Positions 1 through 9,790 of a DNA stretch of 64,000 nt are shown here, in pieces. The DNA comes from Rhodoferax sp. Its GTDB lineage: Bacteria > Pseudomonadota > Gammaproteobacteria > Burkholderiales > Burkholderiaceae_C. Position 1 is the first letter of the stretch. The number at the start of each line of letters is the position of its first letter. The stretch covers positions 186,001 to 250,000 of the forward strand of contig JACKLL010000001.1 of the NCBI GenBank assembly GCA_024235935.1, in the 5' to 3' direction. Made by a program: the position numbers and the translations under genes. Below the pieces are notes generated by a model. That model did no database searches and was not told the origin of the DNA. It saw nothing but the letters and a program-made list of their open reading frames with translations.

Positions 1-905
1 CCTTCACCACCATCGCGCGACTCGGCAGCTTCGTCGATGCCGCCAAGGCACTTCACGTTACGCCAGCGGCGTTGAGCATCGTCATCCGCGACCTGGAGGA
101 CATGCTGGGCTTTCGCGTGTTCGACCGCACCACGCGGCGCGTCGACCTCTCCGAAGTAGGTCGACAGTATTTCGACTATGCCGAACAGGTACTCGTGGAC
201 ATGCGCAAGGCAGAGCTGTTTGCGCAGGATGTCACCCAGCGCAAGACCGGCGTGGTCCGCATTGCGACGACGCAGGTCGTTACCTGGGTATTGCTGACAC
301 CGGCTTTCGCGGCATTCCAGAAAAAATGGCCAGACATCCGGATCGAACCGATCGACATCCCCACCGACCAGATCCTCAGCTCAGTCGAGCGCGGGCAGGC
401 GGACCTGGCGATCAACTTCGATACTGCCGTGGGCGAACACATGGAAGCGATACCGATCTTCGAATCGCGCGAATATCTGATCTGCGCCAGCACGCACCGC
501 TTTGCGCGCCGAAAGTCGTTGCGCTGGTCCGAGCTGGCCGCCGAGTCCATCATCTTCGTCGGTCGCGGTGCCGAACTGCGGATCCGCGCCGACCTTCCGG
601 CCGACATGGTTCTTAATGCCCGGCATGAGGTCGGCAACACCAGCACCGCGCTGGCTTTGGCAGCCAGCGGCGCAGGGCTGGTGGTTTGCGCCGGCTACGT
701 CAAGCCGATCAGCCGCATGCACGACCTGCGTGCAATCCCGCTGACCGAGCCGAACATGATGCGCCGCTTCGTGCTGTTCCGCAATCGCCAGCGGTCGATC
801 ACGCCGGCGGTACGGGAGCACCAGGCTTTTCTGATCGACTACTTCGCCCGCACCAAGGGGCGTCCGGTCGAGGACGTGATGGTGCCGCGCTGGGCGCCTG
901 ACTGA
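1..905 (+). CDS. LysR-family transcriptional regulator (5' end cut by the window)
   Basis: The reading frame is open from base 3, so the gene begins upstream of the window; 300 residues are visible. The first part reads as the recognition end of a LysR winged HTH (FTTIARLGSFVDAAKALHV, then LEDMLGFRVFDRTTRRVDLSEVG), followed by the periplasmic-binding-protein-like effector domain that ends near the stop. By family knowledge it binds DNA as a tetramer and responds to a small effector. Its target is unknown; such regulators usually control a divergent neighbour, here outside the window. The convergent RraA-like gene starts only 9 bases after its stop, on the other strand. The family call is firm, the effector is not known. 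Confidence 0.9.
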   Translation, partial: FTTIARLGSFVDAAKALHVTPAALSIVIRDLEDMLGFRVFDRTTRRVDLSEVGRQYFDYAEQVLVDMRKAELFAQDVTQRKTGVVRIATTQVVTWVLLTPAFAAFQKKWPDIRIEPIDIPTDQILSSVERGQADLAINFDTAVGEHMEAIPIFESREYLICASTHRFARRKSLRWSELAAESIIFVGRGAELRIRADLPADMVLNARHEVGNTSTALALAASGAGLVVCAGYVKPISRMHDLRAIPLTEPNMMRRFVLFRNRQRSITPAVREHQAFLIDYFARTKGRPVEDVMVPRWAPD

Positions 906-914
906 CGCCAGGGC

Positions 915-1574
915 TCACAGAATACCGAAGCGTTCGAACACGCTGGCCAGCGACTCGCCCTTGCGCAGCGCATCGCGGGTATTGTTTTCGCCGGTCAACT
1001 TGGCAATGGCCTTGTCGATCACCTCCAGCTCATGGGCCCGGGGAATGACGACCACGCCGTCGACGTCACCGAACACGATGTCACCCGGGATGACCTCGAC
1101 CCCGCCACACTCCACCGGAACGTCGCGCTCGACCATGCGCGCCCGTCCCTTGGTGTCCAGCGGGCCTATGCCGCCGTGAAACACCGGGAACTCCATGGCC
1201 CGGATCTGCGTCACATCCCGCACCAGACCATCCGTGACGCAGCCGGTCGCACCGCGCACGTCCGCCGCCGTCGACAACAGCTCGCCCCACGGCGCAATCC
1301 GTTCGGTCGGGCCATTGCAGGCCAGCACGACCACGTCCTGTGGCTGCAGATCATCGACCAGCGCAATCTCCACTTCATAGGGGTTCTCGCCATCGCGCAG
1401 CGAATAGCTCGGCATGTACAAGCCGGTACGGGCACGCCCGACCATCACCCGCTTGTCATCCAGCGGCCGGATATACGGCCGCATGGCCCGGCGAACCAGA
1501 CCCAGACCATCCATGACGTCGGACAGAATGGCCGAACTCAATGCACGCAATTGCGACGGATCCATGATTTTCAC
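915..1574 (-). CDS. RraA-family protein, probable 4-hydroxy-4-methyl-2-oxoglutarate aldolase-like
   Basis: 219 residues, the usual size of the RraA/HMG aldolase family. The active-site signature is present: WGEL at 96-99, R107 and the R119-D120 pair that in characterised HMG aldolases binds pyruvate and the divalent metal. Family members either cleave 4-hydroxy-4-methyl-2-oxoglutarate or oxaloacetate (last step of protocatechuate and gallate meta-cleavage) or, in E. coli RraA, inhibit RNase E. Presence of the catalytic pair favours an aldolase/decarboxylase here. It is divergent from the IclR regulator, which is the obvious candidate controller. The exact substrate cannot be read from sequence. 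Confidence 0.8.
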   Translation of the reverse strand: MKIMDPSQLRALSSAILSDVMDGLGLVRRAMRPYIRPLDDKRVMVGRARTGLYMPSYSLRDGENPYEVEIALVDDLQPQDVVVLACNGPTERIAPWGELLSTAADVRGATGCVTDGLVRDVTQIRAMEFPVFHGGIGPLDTKGRARMVERDVPVECGGVEVIPGDIVFGDVDGVVVIPRAHELEVIDKAIAKLTGENNTRDALRKGESLASVFERFGIL

Positions 1575-1746
1575 AGCGTCTCCCCTGTCAAGTGTTCCGG
1601 GTGGATGAACGTGGCCGATCCGATGCTACGGTGGGCCTTGCTGCAGATCAACATTGGGAGCCGCGGCCACAGCGGGATGCCGCGCAGCCGGATCATGTAT
1701 ATTGGTGCGGCTTTTCCAACTGCCACCCGTTGACGAAGGACGTATC

Positions 1747-2517
1747 GTGAGTCTGGATCGCCGCTACATCGTCGCCCCGGTTCACAAGTCGATGCAGCTT
1801 CTGGACGCGCTGGTCAGCGCCAAGGGCACGATGACCCTGTCGGATCTCGCCGCCAGTACAGCGTTGCCCAAGACCACCGCCTTTCGCTACCTCTACACCT
1901 TGCGCGCCTCGGGCTTTGTCAGCTATGACGAGCGCACGGAGCGTTACGCGATCGGGCCCCGGGTGGCGGTTCCCGCGCCTTTGCCCATGTGTGCCGAGCG
2001 CATCCGGGCGATTGCCCAACCAGCCATGCTGCGCCTGCAGCGTCAGTTCAACGAGACCGTCAATCTGGGTCTTCGCGAAGGCGGCGAGATCATCTACATC
2101 GACATGATCGGCTCCAGCCGATTGCTGCATGCCGAAGCCCGGATCGGCTCGCGTGACCCCCTGCACTCGACCGCACTGGGAAAGGCAATTCTGCAGACAC
2201 TGGGGGCAGCGGAGATCGACCGCATCCTGCCGCGCAGCATGGCCGCCCGTACGCCCCACACCATCACCAGCCGCGCTGATTTCCTGGCAGACATCTCGCG
2301 CAGCGCCGCGCGCCGCTACGCGCTGGACATGGAGGAGAACGAACTGGGCGCGCGCTGCGTGGCGGCGGCCATCACGGCCCCGAACGGGGACGGACCGCAA
2401 GCGGCGATCAGCATTTCCGGCCCCACGCAACTGATGACCGACACTACGCTGGCGCGTATCGGGCGCGTGCTCGCCCTCACCGCTGGCAGCATCGATCTCT
2501 CCGCCGCACTGCGCTGA
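1747..2517 (+). CDS. IclR-family transcriptional regulator
   Basis: 256 residues with an N-terminal winged HTH (about residues 10-65, SMQLLDALVSAKGTMTLSDL and the recognition segment ALPKTTAFRYLYTL) and a C-terminal IclR effector domain (LHSTALGKAIL, then CVAAAI near the end). I chose the GTG at 1747 because AAGGA lies 6 bases upstream and the protein then begins at the usual distance from the HTH; an upstream in-frame ATG at 1654 would add 31 residues without homology-like character. It faces away from the RraA-like gene across about 170 bases and probably regulates it, as IclR proteins commonly control aromatic or organic-acid catabolism. Confidence 0.88.
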   Translation: MSLDRRYIVAPVHKSMQLLDALVSAKGTMTLSDLAASTALPKTTAFRYLYTLRASGFVSYDERTERYAIGPRVAVPAPLPMCAERIRAIAQPAMLRLQRQFNETVNLGLREGGEIIYIDMIGSSRLLHAEARIGSRDPLHSTALGKAILQTLGAAEIDRILPRSMAARTPHTITSRADFLADISRSAARRYALDMEENELGARCVAAAITAPNGDGPQAAISISGPTQLMTDTTLARIGRVLALTAGSIDLSAALR

Positions 2518-2667
2518 TGGCGGGTTGCGGGCTGGCCGAGGCTGGCAAACGTTTCGCACAACGAAACACGACACCGTGAATCTCCCACTTCTGTCGGTTC
2601 GGCAAACCTGCGACGCCTGTTGCCGAACGCCAATGGGATACTCGCAGCCATCGCACGAACCCCGACC

Positions 2668-3996
2668 ATGAACCCCACCGCCAACTACCTGCCCGACGTC
2701 AAGAACCAGTACGAAGCCCTGCCCTATCCCGCCCGCGATCCGGCGGACGAAGGCAAGCGGCTGATCCTGACCTGGCTCGACGACCTGCCGATGCTCAACC
2801 ACTACTGCTTCGCCGGGCGGCGCTCGTTTGCCAGTGGCTTTCGCGTGCTGGTGGCCGGCGGTGGTACCGGTGACGGGACCATCTTCCTGGCCGAGCAGCT
2901 CAGGCACACCGACGCGCAGATCGTGCACCTGGACATGAGCGGCGCCAGCCTGGCGATCGCCCGGGAGCGGGCGGCACTGCGCAAGCTGGGCAACATCAGC
3001 TTTCTCCAGGACTCGCTGCTGAACCTGCCGCAGCTGGGCCTTGCTGCGTTCGACTACATCAACTGCAGTGGCGTGCTGCACCACCTGGCAGACCCGGACG
3101 CCGGCTTTCGCGCGCTGCGCAGCGTGCTCAAGCCTGACGGCGCGATCGGCCTCATGGTGTATGCCACGGCCGGGCGCACCGGGGTCTACCAGATGCAGGC
3201 GCTGATGCGCATGGTCAATGGCGCCGAGCCCGACACCCGGCGCAAGATCGCCAACACCCGCGAGCTGCTCGGCAGCCTGCCGCCGAGCAACTGGTTCAAG
3301 CGCGGCGAGGCCGACCTGTACCACGACCACAAACACGACGACGCCGGCCTGTACGACCTGCTGCTGCATTCGCAGGACCGGGCCTACAGCGTCGACGAGC
3401 TGTTCGACTGGCTCGGTGCCGGCGAACACGGCCACGGCATGCAGCTGCAGTTCACCGACGTGCAGCGCGGCCGCGCGCCCTACCTGCCGCACATGGTGCT
3501 GGGCGCAAAGCCGCCCGCGCTGCTGGCCCGGCTGCGCCAGCTGCCGCTGCGCCAGCAATACGCGATGGCCGAGCTGATGGGCGGCAGCATCACCACGCAC
3601 AGCCTGTTCCTGACGCGCGACGCGTCCTGCACCGCACCGTATGGCGACGCCGACTACATTCCGTTCTTCTTCCACGAACCGCTGGATGGCGCCACGCTGG
3701 CGCAGGTTTTTGCCAGCAACAAGGGGCAGCCATTCCTGCTGCAACACCAGCACTCGGGCGTCGCACTGACCGTCAACCCGGGCCGCTACGGCCCGCAGAT
3801 CCTGCGCCTGATCGACGGCCAACGCAGCTTCGGGCAGATATTCGAACAGTTCCGCCAGGACTGGAAGGGCAAGGCCGCCGCACCCGACAACGCCGCCCTG
3901 TTCGCAGATTTTGCGGAAAGCTACGAGACCTTGAACGCGATCGAGCGGCTGTTGTTGCGGCATCCGGATGCGGGTGTCGCCGACCCAACCACCTGA
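2668..3996 (+). CDS. Class I SAM-dependent methyltransferase with C-terminal extension
   Basis: 442 residues. The N-terminal half carries a Rossmann methyltransferase: motif I is VLVAGGGTGDG at 60-70, the acidic end of strand 2 is HLDMSGASL, and the post-motif region NCSGVLHHLADP is typical of class I enzymes. The N-terminus (YLPDVKNQYEALPYPARDP) belongs to a recognisable group of bacterial methyltransferases with this opening. The last 200 residues form a separate domain I do not recognise. The ATG at 2668 is preferred over a TTG at 2620 because it directly precedes the conserved opening. The substrate is unknown; the neighbours do not suggest one. Confidence 0.78.
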   Translation: MNPTANYLPDVKNQYEALPYPARDPADEGKRLILTWLDDLPMLNHYCFAGRRSFASGFRVLVAGGGTGDGTIFLAEQLRHTDAQIVHLDMSGASLAIARERAALRKLGNISFLQDSLLNLPQLGLAAFDYINCSGVLHHLADPDAGFRALRSVLKPDGAIGLMVYATAGRTGVYQMQALMRMVNGAEPDTRRKIANTRELLGSLPPSNWFKRGEADLYHDHKHDDAGLYDLLLHSQDRAYSVDELFDWLGAGEHGHGMQLQFTDVQRGRAPYLPHMVLGAKPPALLARLRQLPLRQQYAMAELMGGSITTHSLFLTRDASCTAPYGDADYIPFFFHEPLDGATLAQVFASNKGQPFLLQHQHSGVALTVNPGRYGPQILRLIDGQRSFGQIFEQFRQDWKGKAAAPDNAALFADFAESYETLNAIERLLLRHPDAGVADPTT

Positions 3997-4152
3997 AGGC
4001 GCGCGTTTCACGGACGCGTACAGCCAGGCCGGCATTCAAGCTAGCCAACGGGGCGCCGCCTTGCTGCGGTAACCGTTCCTGATCCTGTGTGCGCGTCAAT
4101 GCCGCTGACTGACGGGGCGAAAGAACCCGCCACCCGTCGTGCCCCGCAACGA

Positions 4153-5409
4153 CTACAAGCTGCGCTGCAAGGCGCTCAACATCCACGCAGGCGCCCAGCG
4201 CCAGAATCGCCATCCAGAGCGACAGCGACCACGACGATCGCCCAGGCCAGCGGCCATGGCCTTGGTCGGCAGAAACCAGGCCATCGCCAGCACTGCGCGA
4301 GCGCCAGCGACTGGCCCCTGCCCCAGGAACAGCACGCATGCGAACAGCGACACTGCCGTACCGCGCGATTCGGGCGCCATCTGCGTGGCCTGGGTCTGCA
4401 AGGTGTTGTGCAGCATATAAAAGCCCATGCCAGCCAGCAGGCAGGCAAGCATGGCCAGCCAGGGATGCGTGGACACGGCGATCATCAACAGTCCGACGCA
4501 GATCAGCAGGCCACCGACCCGCGCCAGGCCCTTCTCACCCAACAGTGCCAGCCAGCGCCCTGCAAGCTGGCTGTACAGCAGGCCGCCCACGCCATACAGC
4601 ACCATCACACCACCCGCCCCGGCCATCGTGAAGCCGAAGCTTGCGATCAGGCGGCTGGGAACGAAGGCCAGCGCACCAAAAGCCAATGCACCTTCGAGCG
4701 CCGTCACCACCAGCACCCAGCGCACCCGCGGCTGGCGCAGCAGACGCAGGGTATTGCGCGCATGGGCCGGCAGTGACATCGGTGGCGCGGCGCTGGCGCC
4801 ACCATGCGTGACCGGCGCAGCGCCGGCCAGCGTTGAGAAGTTTCGAAACAGCACCACCGCCACCAGCAGGAACAGGCCGGCCAGCACCATGAATGCGCTG
4901 CGCCATCCCATGTGCTCGGCGGCGAAGCCACCGAACCACTGGCCAACCATCATCCCGGTCAAGGTGGCACCCATCAGGCGCGCCAGGGTCTCCTGTCTTT
5001 GCGCATAAGGTACCTGATCCCCGATCCAGGCAATCGTCAAGGGCACGATGCCGGCCGCAGCGGCGCCCATGGCAACCCGCGACAGCACCAGCAGATCGAA
5101 ACCCGTTGCCAGCGATGTGGTGGCACTGAAAAGCGCGCAGCCAAAGCTTGCCGCCACGATCACACGCAGCTTGCCGACCCGGTCGCCCAGCGGCCCATAG
5201 ATCAGCTGCATCAGCCCGTAAGCGATGGCGAAGGACGAGATCACCTGTGACGCATCGCCGGTGCTGACGCCGAACTCCTGCCCCAGTTCGATCAGCATCG
5301 GGTCGCATATGCGCATCGACGCCATGCTGCAGAACGCAGCCAGGCTGATCAGGCGCAGCGTCAGCGCAAGGCGCGCGGACGCCTGCGGCCCTTGGACTGC
5401 GTCGCTCAC
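4153..5409 (-). CDS. MFS transporter, 3' end disturbed
   Basis: 418 residues as read. Eleven membrane segments of a major facilitator are visible, with motif A (YGPLGDRVGKLR) between segments 2 and 3. The GTG start at 5409 overlaps the stop of the upstream exporter as GTGA, so the two are translationally coupled; longer in-frame starts up to 5475 lie inside the neighbour. From about 4330 down to 4153 the frame turns rich in R, W and G (GDRRGRCRSGWRFWRW) instead of giving helix 12. The other two minus-strand frames hold hydrophobic pieces there (AIVVVAVAL and LWMAILALGA), so one or more small indels have probably scrambled the C-terminus. Substrate unknown. Confidence 0.75.
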   Translation of the reverse strand: MSDAVQGPQASARLALTLRLISLAAFCSMASMRICDPMLIELGQEFGVSTGDASQVISSFAIAYGLMQLIYGPLGDRVGKLRVIVAASFGCALFSATTSLATGFDLLVLSRVAMGAAAAGIVPLTIAWIGDQVPYAQRQETLARLMGATLTGMMVGQWFGGFAAEHMGWRSAFMVLAGLFLLVAVVLFRNFSTLAGAAPVTHGGASAAPPMSLPAHARNTLRLLRQPRVRWVLVVTALEGALAFGALAFVPSRLIASFGFTMAGAGGVMVLYGVGGLLYSQLAGRWLALLGEKGLARVGGLLICVGLLMIAVSTHPWLAMLACLLAGMGFYMLHNTLQTQATQMAPESRGTAVSLFACVLFLGQGPVAGARAVLAMAWFLPTKAMAAGLGDRRGRCRSGWRFWRWAPAWMLSALQRSL

Positions 5410-6635
5410 GGCACGCTCGCGCTGCTGGCGCCGCGTCGTTGCTGGCGAAGCATGAACTGGGCCGCGAGTGCGCACAGCGTGAAGCCCACCATCAGCAGGC
5501 CCAGCGCCAGCGAACGCTGATTGGGCAACAAGCCGACGGCGTAGCCGGCGACAGCGCCTGTCAGTTGCTGCATCAGCCCCGCCACGGCCGCTGCCGCACC
5601 GGCCAGACCGGCCAATACCCCGACCGAGCCGGCCAGCGAGGGCGGCATCAGAAAACCATGGCCGACGCCCAGCATGATGAGGGGCAACACAAACCCCAGT
5701 GCCGAGTCGAACCGGGTCTGGCTCAGTGCCAGCATCAGAACCAGCCCCCCCAGCGTGGCTGCCTGCCCGAACACCATCATCCGGCTCTCACCAAACCGAC
5801 GCACCATGCGGGCAGTCAGGAAGTTGCCGACGATATAGGCCAAAGGCACGACCATGATGTACCAGCCCACCCCGTCGGGCCCCACGCCATACCCGCCCAG
5901 CACCAGCGGAGCACCGGACAGAAATGCATAGAACGCGCCGGTGGTCAGCGCCAGGATGGCCACGTACAGCAAAAACACCGGCTCCCGTGCCAGGCGGGCA
6001 TAGGCATGGCCCATGGCGCCGAGCCAGTGTGTCTTCACCACCGTGGCGCGAGCCACATGCGCCGGCAGCAGGCGTGCGGCCGCGACCAGCAAGAGCAGGG
6101 CCATCACGGCCATCAGCACGAAGTTCGACTGCCATCCCAGGCGCACATGCAACTGCCCGCCAATGACGGTGGCGACCGGCGGACACAGGCCCATGACCAT
6201 GCCGATGTAGGCCATCATGCGGGTGCGCTGCGGACCCTGGAACAGGTCCTGCACCATCGAACGCCCCACCACCATGCCGGCTGCGCTGCCGGCGCCCTGC
6301 ACCACGCGCGCCGCGATGAGCATCTCGAGTGTGGGGGCCACGGCTGCCAGCACCGATCCGACGCCAGCCACCACCAGCCCGGTGAGCAGGATGACCTTGC
6401 GCCCATGGCGGTCGGACAAGGGGCCATACAGGAGTTGCAATGCACCGAAGCTCACCACATAGGCACTGAAGCTCAGCTGCACGGCGGGCTGGCCGGCATC
6501 GAAGATCGACCCCCATTCCTGCATCGACGGCAGGCAGATCGTCATCGCCAGCAGCCCGAAGGCGATCTGACCGAGCAAGGTGGCAATCAGCAGTGCGCCG
6601 GGCGGTGTCGGGTGGGGGGTCAGTGTGTGCGGCAT
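5406..6635 (-). CDS. MFS transporter, Bcr/CflA-type drug exporter family
   Basis: 409 residues with twelve predicted membrane helices and motif A YGPLSDRHGRK after helix 2. The pattern DLFQGPQRTRMMAYIGM in the loop after helix 4 resembles Bcr/CflA family members, which export chloramphenicol, bicyclomycin or sulfonamides in known cases; the actual substrate here is unknown. The ATG at 6635 is preferred over 6695, which would add 20 polar residues without membrane or signal character. Its stop TGA overlaps the GTG start of the next MFS gene, so the two form a coupled pair, perhaps an old duplication. The start faces the divergent beta-lactamase-family gene. Confidence 0.85.
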   Translation of the reverse strand: MPHTLTPHPTPPGALLIATLLGQIAFGLLAMTICLPSMQEWGSIFDAGQPAVQLSFSAYVVSFGALQLLYGPLSDRHGRKVILLTGLVVAGVGSVLAAVAPTLEMLIAARVVQGAGSAAGMVVGRSMVQDLFQGPQRTRMMAYIGMVMGLCPPVATVIGGQLHVRLGWQSNFVLMAVMALLLLVAAARLLPAHVARATVVKTHWLGAMGHAYARLAREPVFLLYVAILALTTGAFYAFLSGAPLVLGGYGVGPDGVGWYIMVVPLAYIVGNFLTARMVRRFGESRMMVFGQAATLGGLVLMLALSQTRFDSALGFVLPLIMLGVGHGFLMPPSLAGSVGVLAGLAGAAAAVAGLMQQLTGAVAGYAVGLLPNQRSLALGLLMVGFTLCALAAQFMLRQQRRGASSASVP

Positions 6636-6703
6636 CGGTGCTGCATTATCCGGCCCTGCCACACGCAGGCGCGCGGCGACAGGCTGCGGCGACAATCGGC
6701 CGC

Positions 6704-7777
6704 ATGTCGCACGCTTCGAATCCGCCTTCGCCGGCCCTGCAGTCGGCCATCGATGCGATCAAGGGTTGGGAAAGCCCGTGGTCGCGTGACACCCGTCCAC
6801 CCTGGGGCATCCACGACAAGGACCCGGCCCCGTACAACCGGTTGTATGGCCCTGTGCATCCGCGCGGCGGTGTCGCCGGCGTGATCATGCAGCGCGGCGA
6901 ACAGCTGGCGCAATGGGGCGATGTCCATCGCAGCGACCTGACATTCAGCGTCGCCAAGACCTACCTCGCCCTGCTCGCCGGACTCGCCCATGACGACGGC
7001 CTGCTGCCCGATCTGCATGAACCGGTGGTGCGCCGTTGCCCGGGCATCGGCTTCGAGGGCGAAAGACACGCCAGCATCACCTGGCACCACATGCTGCAGC
7101 AGACCAGCGAATGGGAAGGCACGTGCCTGGGCATTCCCGAGCAGGTCGACCGCAACCGCTGGCTCGACTACCAGGGTGGACCCCCGCCCGGTATCAAAGG
7201 CGATGCGCGGCCGCTGGGCGCGCCGGGCAGCCGGTACGAGTACAACGACGTGCGCATCAACCAGCTCTCGCTGGCCTTGCTGCATCTGTGGAAACGGCCC
7301 CTGCCCGAGGTGTTTGCCGAACGCATCCTGCAGCCGCTGCAATGCAGCGATGCGTTTCGCTGGGAAGGCTACGAACAAGGCTGGACGCTGGTCGATGGCC
7401 AGCGCATGATGTCGGTCCCCGGTGGCAGCCACTGGGGCGGCGGCGTGTCCATCTCGGCGCTGGACCAAGCCCGCATCGGCATGATGCTGATGCGCGGCGG
7501 ACAGGTCGACGGCCGGCAGGTATTGTCTGCACACTGGATTGCCCGCATGCAGCAGCCTTGCGACGTCGCACCGTATTACGGCTATCTGGTCTGGTTAAAC
7601 CAGGGTGGGCACCTGTTTGCCGCGGCGCCGCGCAGCTCCTGGTTCGCGATCGGCGCTGGCTCGTCGCTGACCTGGATCGATGCCGAGCTGGAACTGGTGT
7701 GCGTGCTGCGCTGGATCGACTCTGCGCGCACCAACGACAGCATCACCCGCATCATGGCGGCCATCCAGAACTCCTGA
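6704..7777 (+). CDS. Serine hydrolase, beta-lactamase (class C)/penicillin-binding-like family
   Basis: 357 residues. The catalytic SxxK box is S82-VA-K85 (TFSVAKTYLALLAGL), the YxN box is in the segment RYEYNDVRIN, and HWGGG lies where the KTG-like box would be. No signal peptide is evident, so it is probably cytoplasmic and more likely an esterase or peptidase of the EstB kind than a secreted beta-lactamase. The ATG at 6704 is chosen because it follows the neighbour's start region without overlap and gives a normal N-terminus; a start at 6593 would overlap the divergent MFS gene. Substrate unknown. Confidence 0.82.
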   Translation: MSHASNPPSPALQSAIDAIKGWESPWSRDTRPPWGIHDKDPAPYNRLYGPVHPRGGVAGVIMQRGEQLAQWGDVHRSDLTFSVAKTYLALLAGLAHDDGLLPDLHEPVVRRCPGIGFEGERHASITWHHMLQQTSEWEGTCLGIPEQVDRNRWLDYQGGPPPGIKGDARPLGAPGSRYEYNDVRINQLSLALLHLWKRPLPEVFAERILQPLQCSDAFRWEGYEQGWTLVDGQRMMSVPGGSHWGGGVSISALDQARIGMMLMRGGQVDGRQVLSAHWIARMQQPCDVAPYYGYLVWLNQGGHLFAAAPRSSWFAIGAGSSLTWIDAELELVCVLRWIDSARTNDSITRIMAAIQNS

Positions 7778-7797
7778 GTCCTTGAGGCGGGCACCGT

Positions 7798-9687
7798 TCA
7801 GGCAGTCGTCTGCGCGACTGCGTCCTCGGTCAACTCCAGATCCTCCGCCAGAAAGCCGCCGGACTGGCGCTTCCACAAGCGGGCATAGTGCCCGCCGAGT
7901 TGCAGCAGTTCCTGGTGCGTGCCCTGCTCGACGATACGCCCGGCTTCCATCACCACCAGCCGGTCCATGCGCGCAATCGTGCTCAGGCGATGGGCGATGG
8001 CAATCACTGTCTTGCCTTCCATCAGCGTGACCAGTTGCTCCTGGATCGCCGCTTCAATCTCGCTGTCCAACGCCGAAGTCGCTTCGTCGAGGATCAGGAT
8101 CGGTGCGTCCTTGAGCAGCACCCGCGCCAGCGCCACCCGCTGACGCTGGCCCCCGGAGAGTTTCACGCCACGCTCGCCGGCATGGGCCTCATACCCGGTG
8201 CGGCCCGCCCAGTCACGCAGTTCGGAGATGAATTCGTGGGCATGGGCGCGTCTGGCAGCAGCGGCCACCTCGGCATCGCTGGCATCGGGGCGGCCATAAC
8301 GGATGTTGGCGGCAATCGACCGGTGCAGCAGCGAGGTGTCCTGTGTCACCATGCCGATGGCGGCACGCAGGCTCTCCTGCGTCACGTCGCGCAGGTCCTG
8401 GCCATCGATGGTGATGCGCCCGCCCTCGACATCGTGAAAGCGCAGCAGCAGGTTGACCAGGGTGGACTTGCCCGCGCCCGAACGGCCGATCAGTCCGACC
8501 CGTTCGCCCGGGCGGATATGCAGGTTCAGTTGCTGCAACACCTCGCGCCCGCCCTGGGCCTTCTGGCCGTAGCTGAAGTCCACATGCTCGAACCGGATGT
8601 CGCCCTGCGTGACGGCGAGCTCACCGGCCTGCGGCGTGTCCACCATCGCATGCGGCACGGCAATGGAGCCGATACCCTCCTGCACCACACCGATGTTCTC
8701 GAAGATGCCGGAGACCTCCCAGCTCACCCAGCCCGCCATGTTGCTGATCTGCCAGACCAGCGGCAGGCTGGTCGCCACCACGGTCGGACTGATCATCTGG
8801 CCATGCCACAACCACAGGCTGATCGCGGCCGTGCCCACCACCAGCATCGCATTGAGCATGGTCAGTGTGCCCATGAAGCGGGTCGTCATGCGCATGTGCG
8901 CCGCGATCTTGCCGCGGTGCGCGTCCATGGACTCGCGTACATAGGCGTCCTCGTCCCGGGCGCGCGCGAACAGCTTGACCGTCATGATGTTGGTATAGCT
9001 GTCGACGACCCGTCCCATCACCAGCGAGCGGGCCTCGCTGCTCGCGCGCGAGAGGTCGCGCATACGCGGTACGAAGTACCGCAGAAAGCCGAGGTAGGCG
9101 GCGATCCAGCACAGCATCGGTATCGCCAGTCGCCAGTCGAACGACAGCATCATGGCCAGCGCGCTGATACCGTAGACGACGATGTACCAGACCGCGCGCA
9201 CCGTGGCCACGACGCTCTCGCGCATCGACATGGCCGTATTCATGACCCGGTTGGCGATGCGACCGGCAAAGTCGTTCTGGAAGAACGGAGCACTCTGGCG
9301 CACCACATGCCAATGGCTTTGCCAGCGGATCAGCGTGGTGACCCCGGGGATCACGGCGTTGTTGCGCACCAGGCTGTCCAGCACGATCATGAACGGACGC
9401 CCCACGAGCAGGACCAGTGCAATGCCCAGCAGCAGCGGGCCCTGCTGCTGCAAGGCGGTGGCCGGATCGCTGGCGGCCATCAGGCCAACCAGGCGCCCGA
9501 TGAACACCGGCATCAGCGTGTCGATCAGCGCCACGCCCAGGCCGGTGGCCAGCATGGCCAGGTACAGACCGCGGGTCTGGCGGATGAAATGCCAGTAGAA
9601 CGCCAGCAGGTCTGCCGGCGGCCCCTGGTCGGACACATGGGATGGCGCCGCGCTTTCGGGCACACGGGTTTCGAAGAAGCGGAACAT
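7798..9687 (-). CDS. ABC exporter half-transporter (fused membrane and ATPase domains)
   Basis: 629 residues. Residues about 45-330 form a six-helix type I exporter domain; the C-terminal nucleotide-binding domain shows Walker A (GRSGAGKST), Q-loop, signature LSGGQRQRVALAR, Walker B LILDEATSALD and the H-loop IAHRLST, all intact. It would act as a dimer in the inner membrane, exporting a lipid, drug or peptide; the substrate is not evident. I take the ATG at 9687 (MFRFFETRVPES); a longer frame up to 10023 would run through the thiC riboswitch and has no protein-like character. It is divergent from the thi operon and shares its upstream region. Confidence 0.88.
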   Translation of the reverse strand: MFRFFETRVPESAAPSHVSDQGPPADLLAFYWHFIRQTRGLYLAMLATGLGVALIDTLMPVFIGRLVGLMAASDPATALQQQGPLLLGIALVLLVGRPFMIVLDSLVRNNAVIPGVTTLIRWQSHWHVVRQSAPFFQNDFAGRIANRVMNTAMSMRESVVATVRAVWYIVVYGISALAMMLSFDWRLAIPMLCWIAAYLGFLRYFVPRMRDLSRASSEARSLVMGRVVDSYTNIMTVKLFARARDEDAYVRESMDAHRGKIAAHMRMTTRFMGTLTMLNAMLVVGTAAISLWLWHGQMISPTVVATSLPLVWQISNMAGWVSWEVSGIFENIGVVQEGIGSIAVPHAMVDTPQAGELAVTQGDIRFEHVDFSYGQKAQGGREVLQQLNLHIRPGERVGLIGRSGAGKSTLVNLLLRFHDVEGGRITIDGQDLRDVTQESLRAAIGMVTQDTSLLHRSIAANIRYGRPDASDAEVAAAARRAHAHEFISELRDWAGRTGYEAHAGERGVKLSGGQRQRVALARVLLKDAPILILDEATSALDSEIEAAIQEQLVTLMEGKTVIAIAHRLSTIARMDRLVVMEAGRIVEQGTHQELLQLGGHYARLWKRQSGGFLAEDLELTEDAVAQTTA

Positions 9688-9777
9688 GGTCGGGAAATGG
9701 CCGTGAATGTCGGCCTTGTGCGAATGAGTATGGCACGCGCACATGGCGCTGTCCGGCGCAGGGGCAATCGATGTGGC

Positions 9778-9783
9778 TATACT
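9778..9783 (+). promoter_or_regulatory. Putative -10 box of the thiC operon
   Basis: TATACT stands 7 bases before the first base pair of the riboswitch, which is where a sigma70 promoter would place transcription start. No good -35 hexamer is visible at 16-18 bases upstream, so this is a plausible but unproven assignment. Confidence 0.45.
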
Positions 9784-9790
9784 TGCGCTC

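Noticed and set aside
1693..4035. 780-codon open frame on the minus strand across the IclR and methyltransferase genes
   Set aside because: It crosses two recognised genes and an intergenic region, and its composition is that of an antisense shadow.
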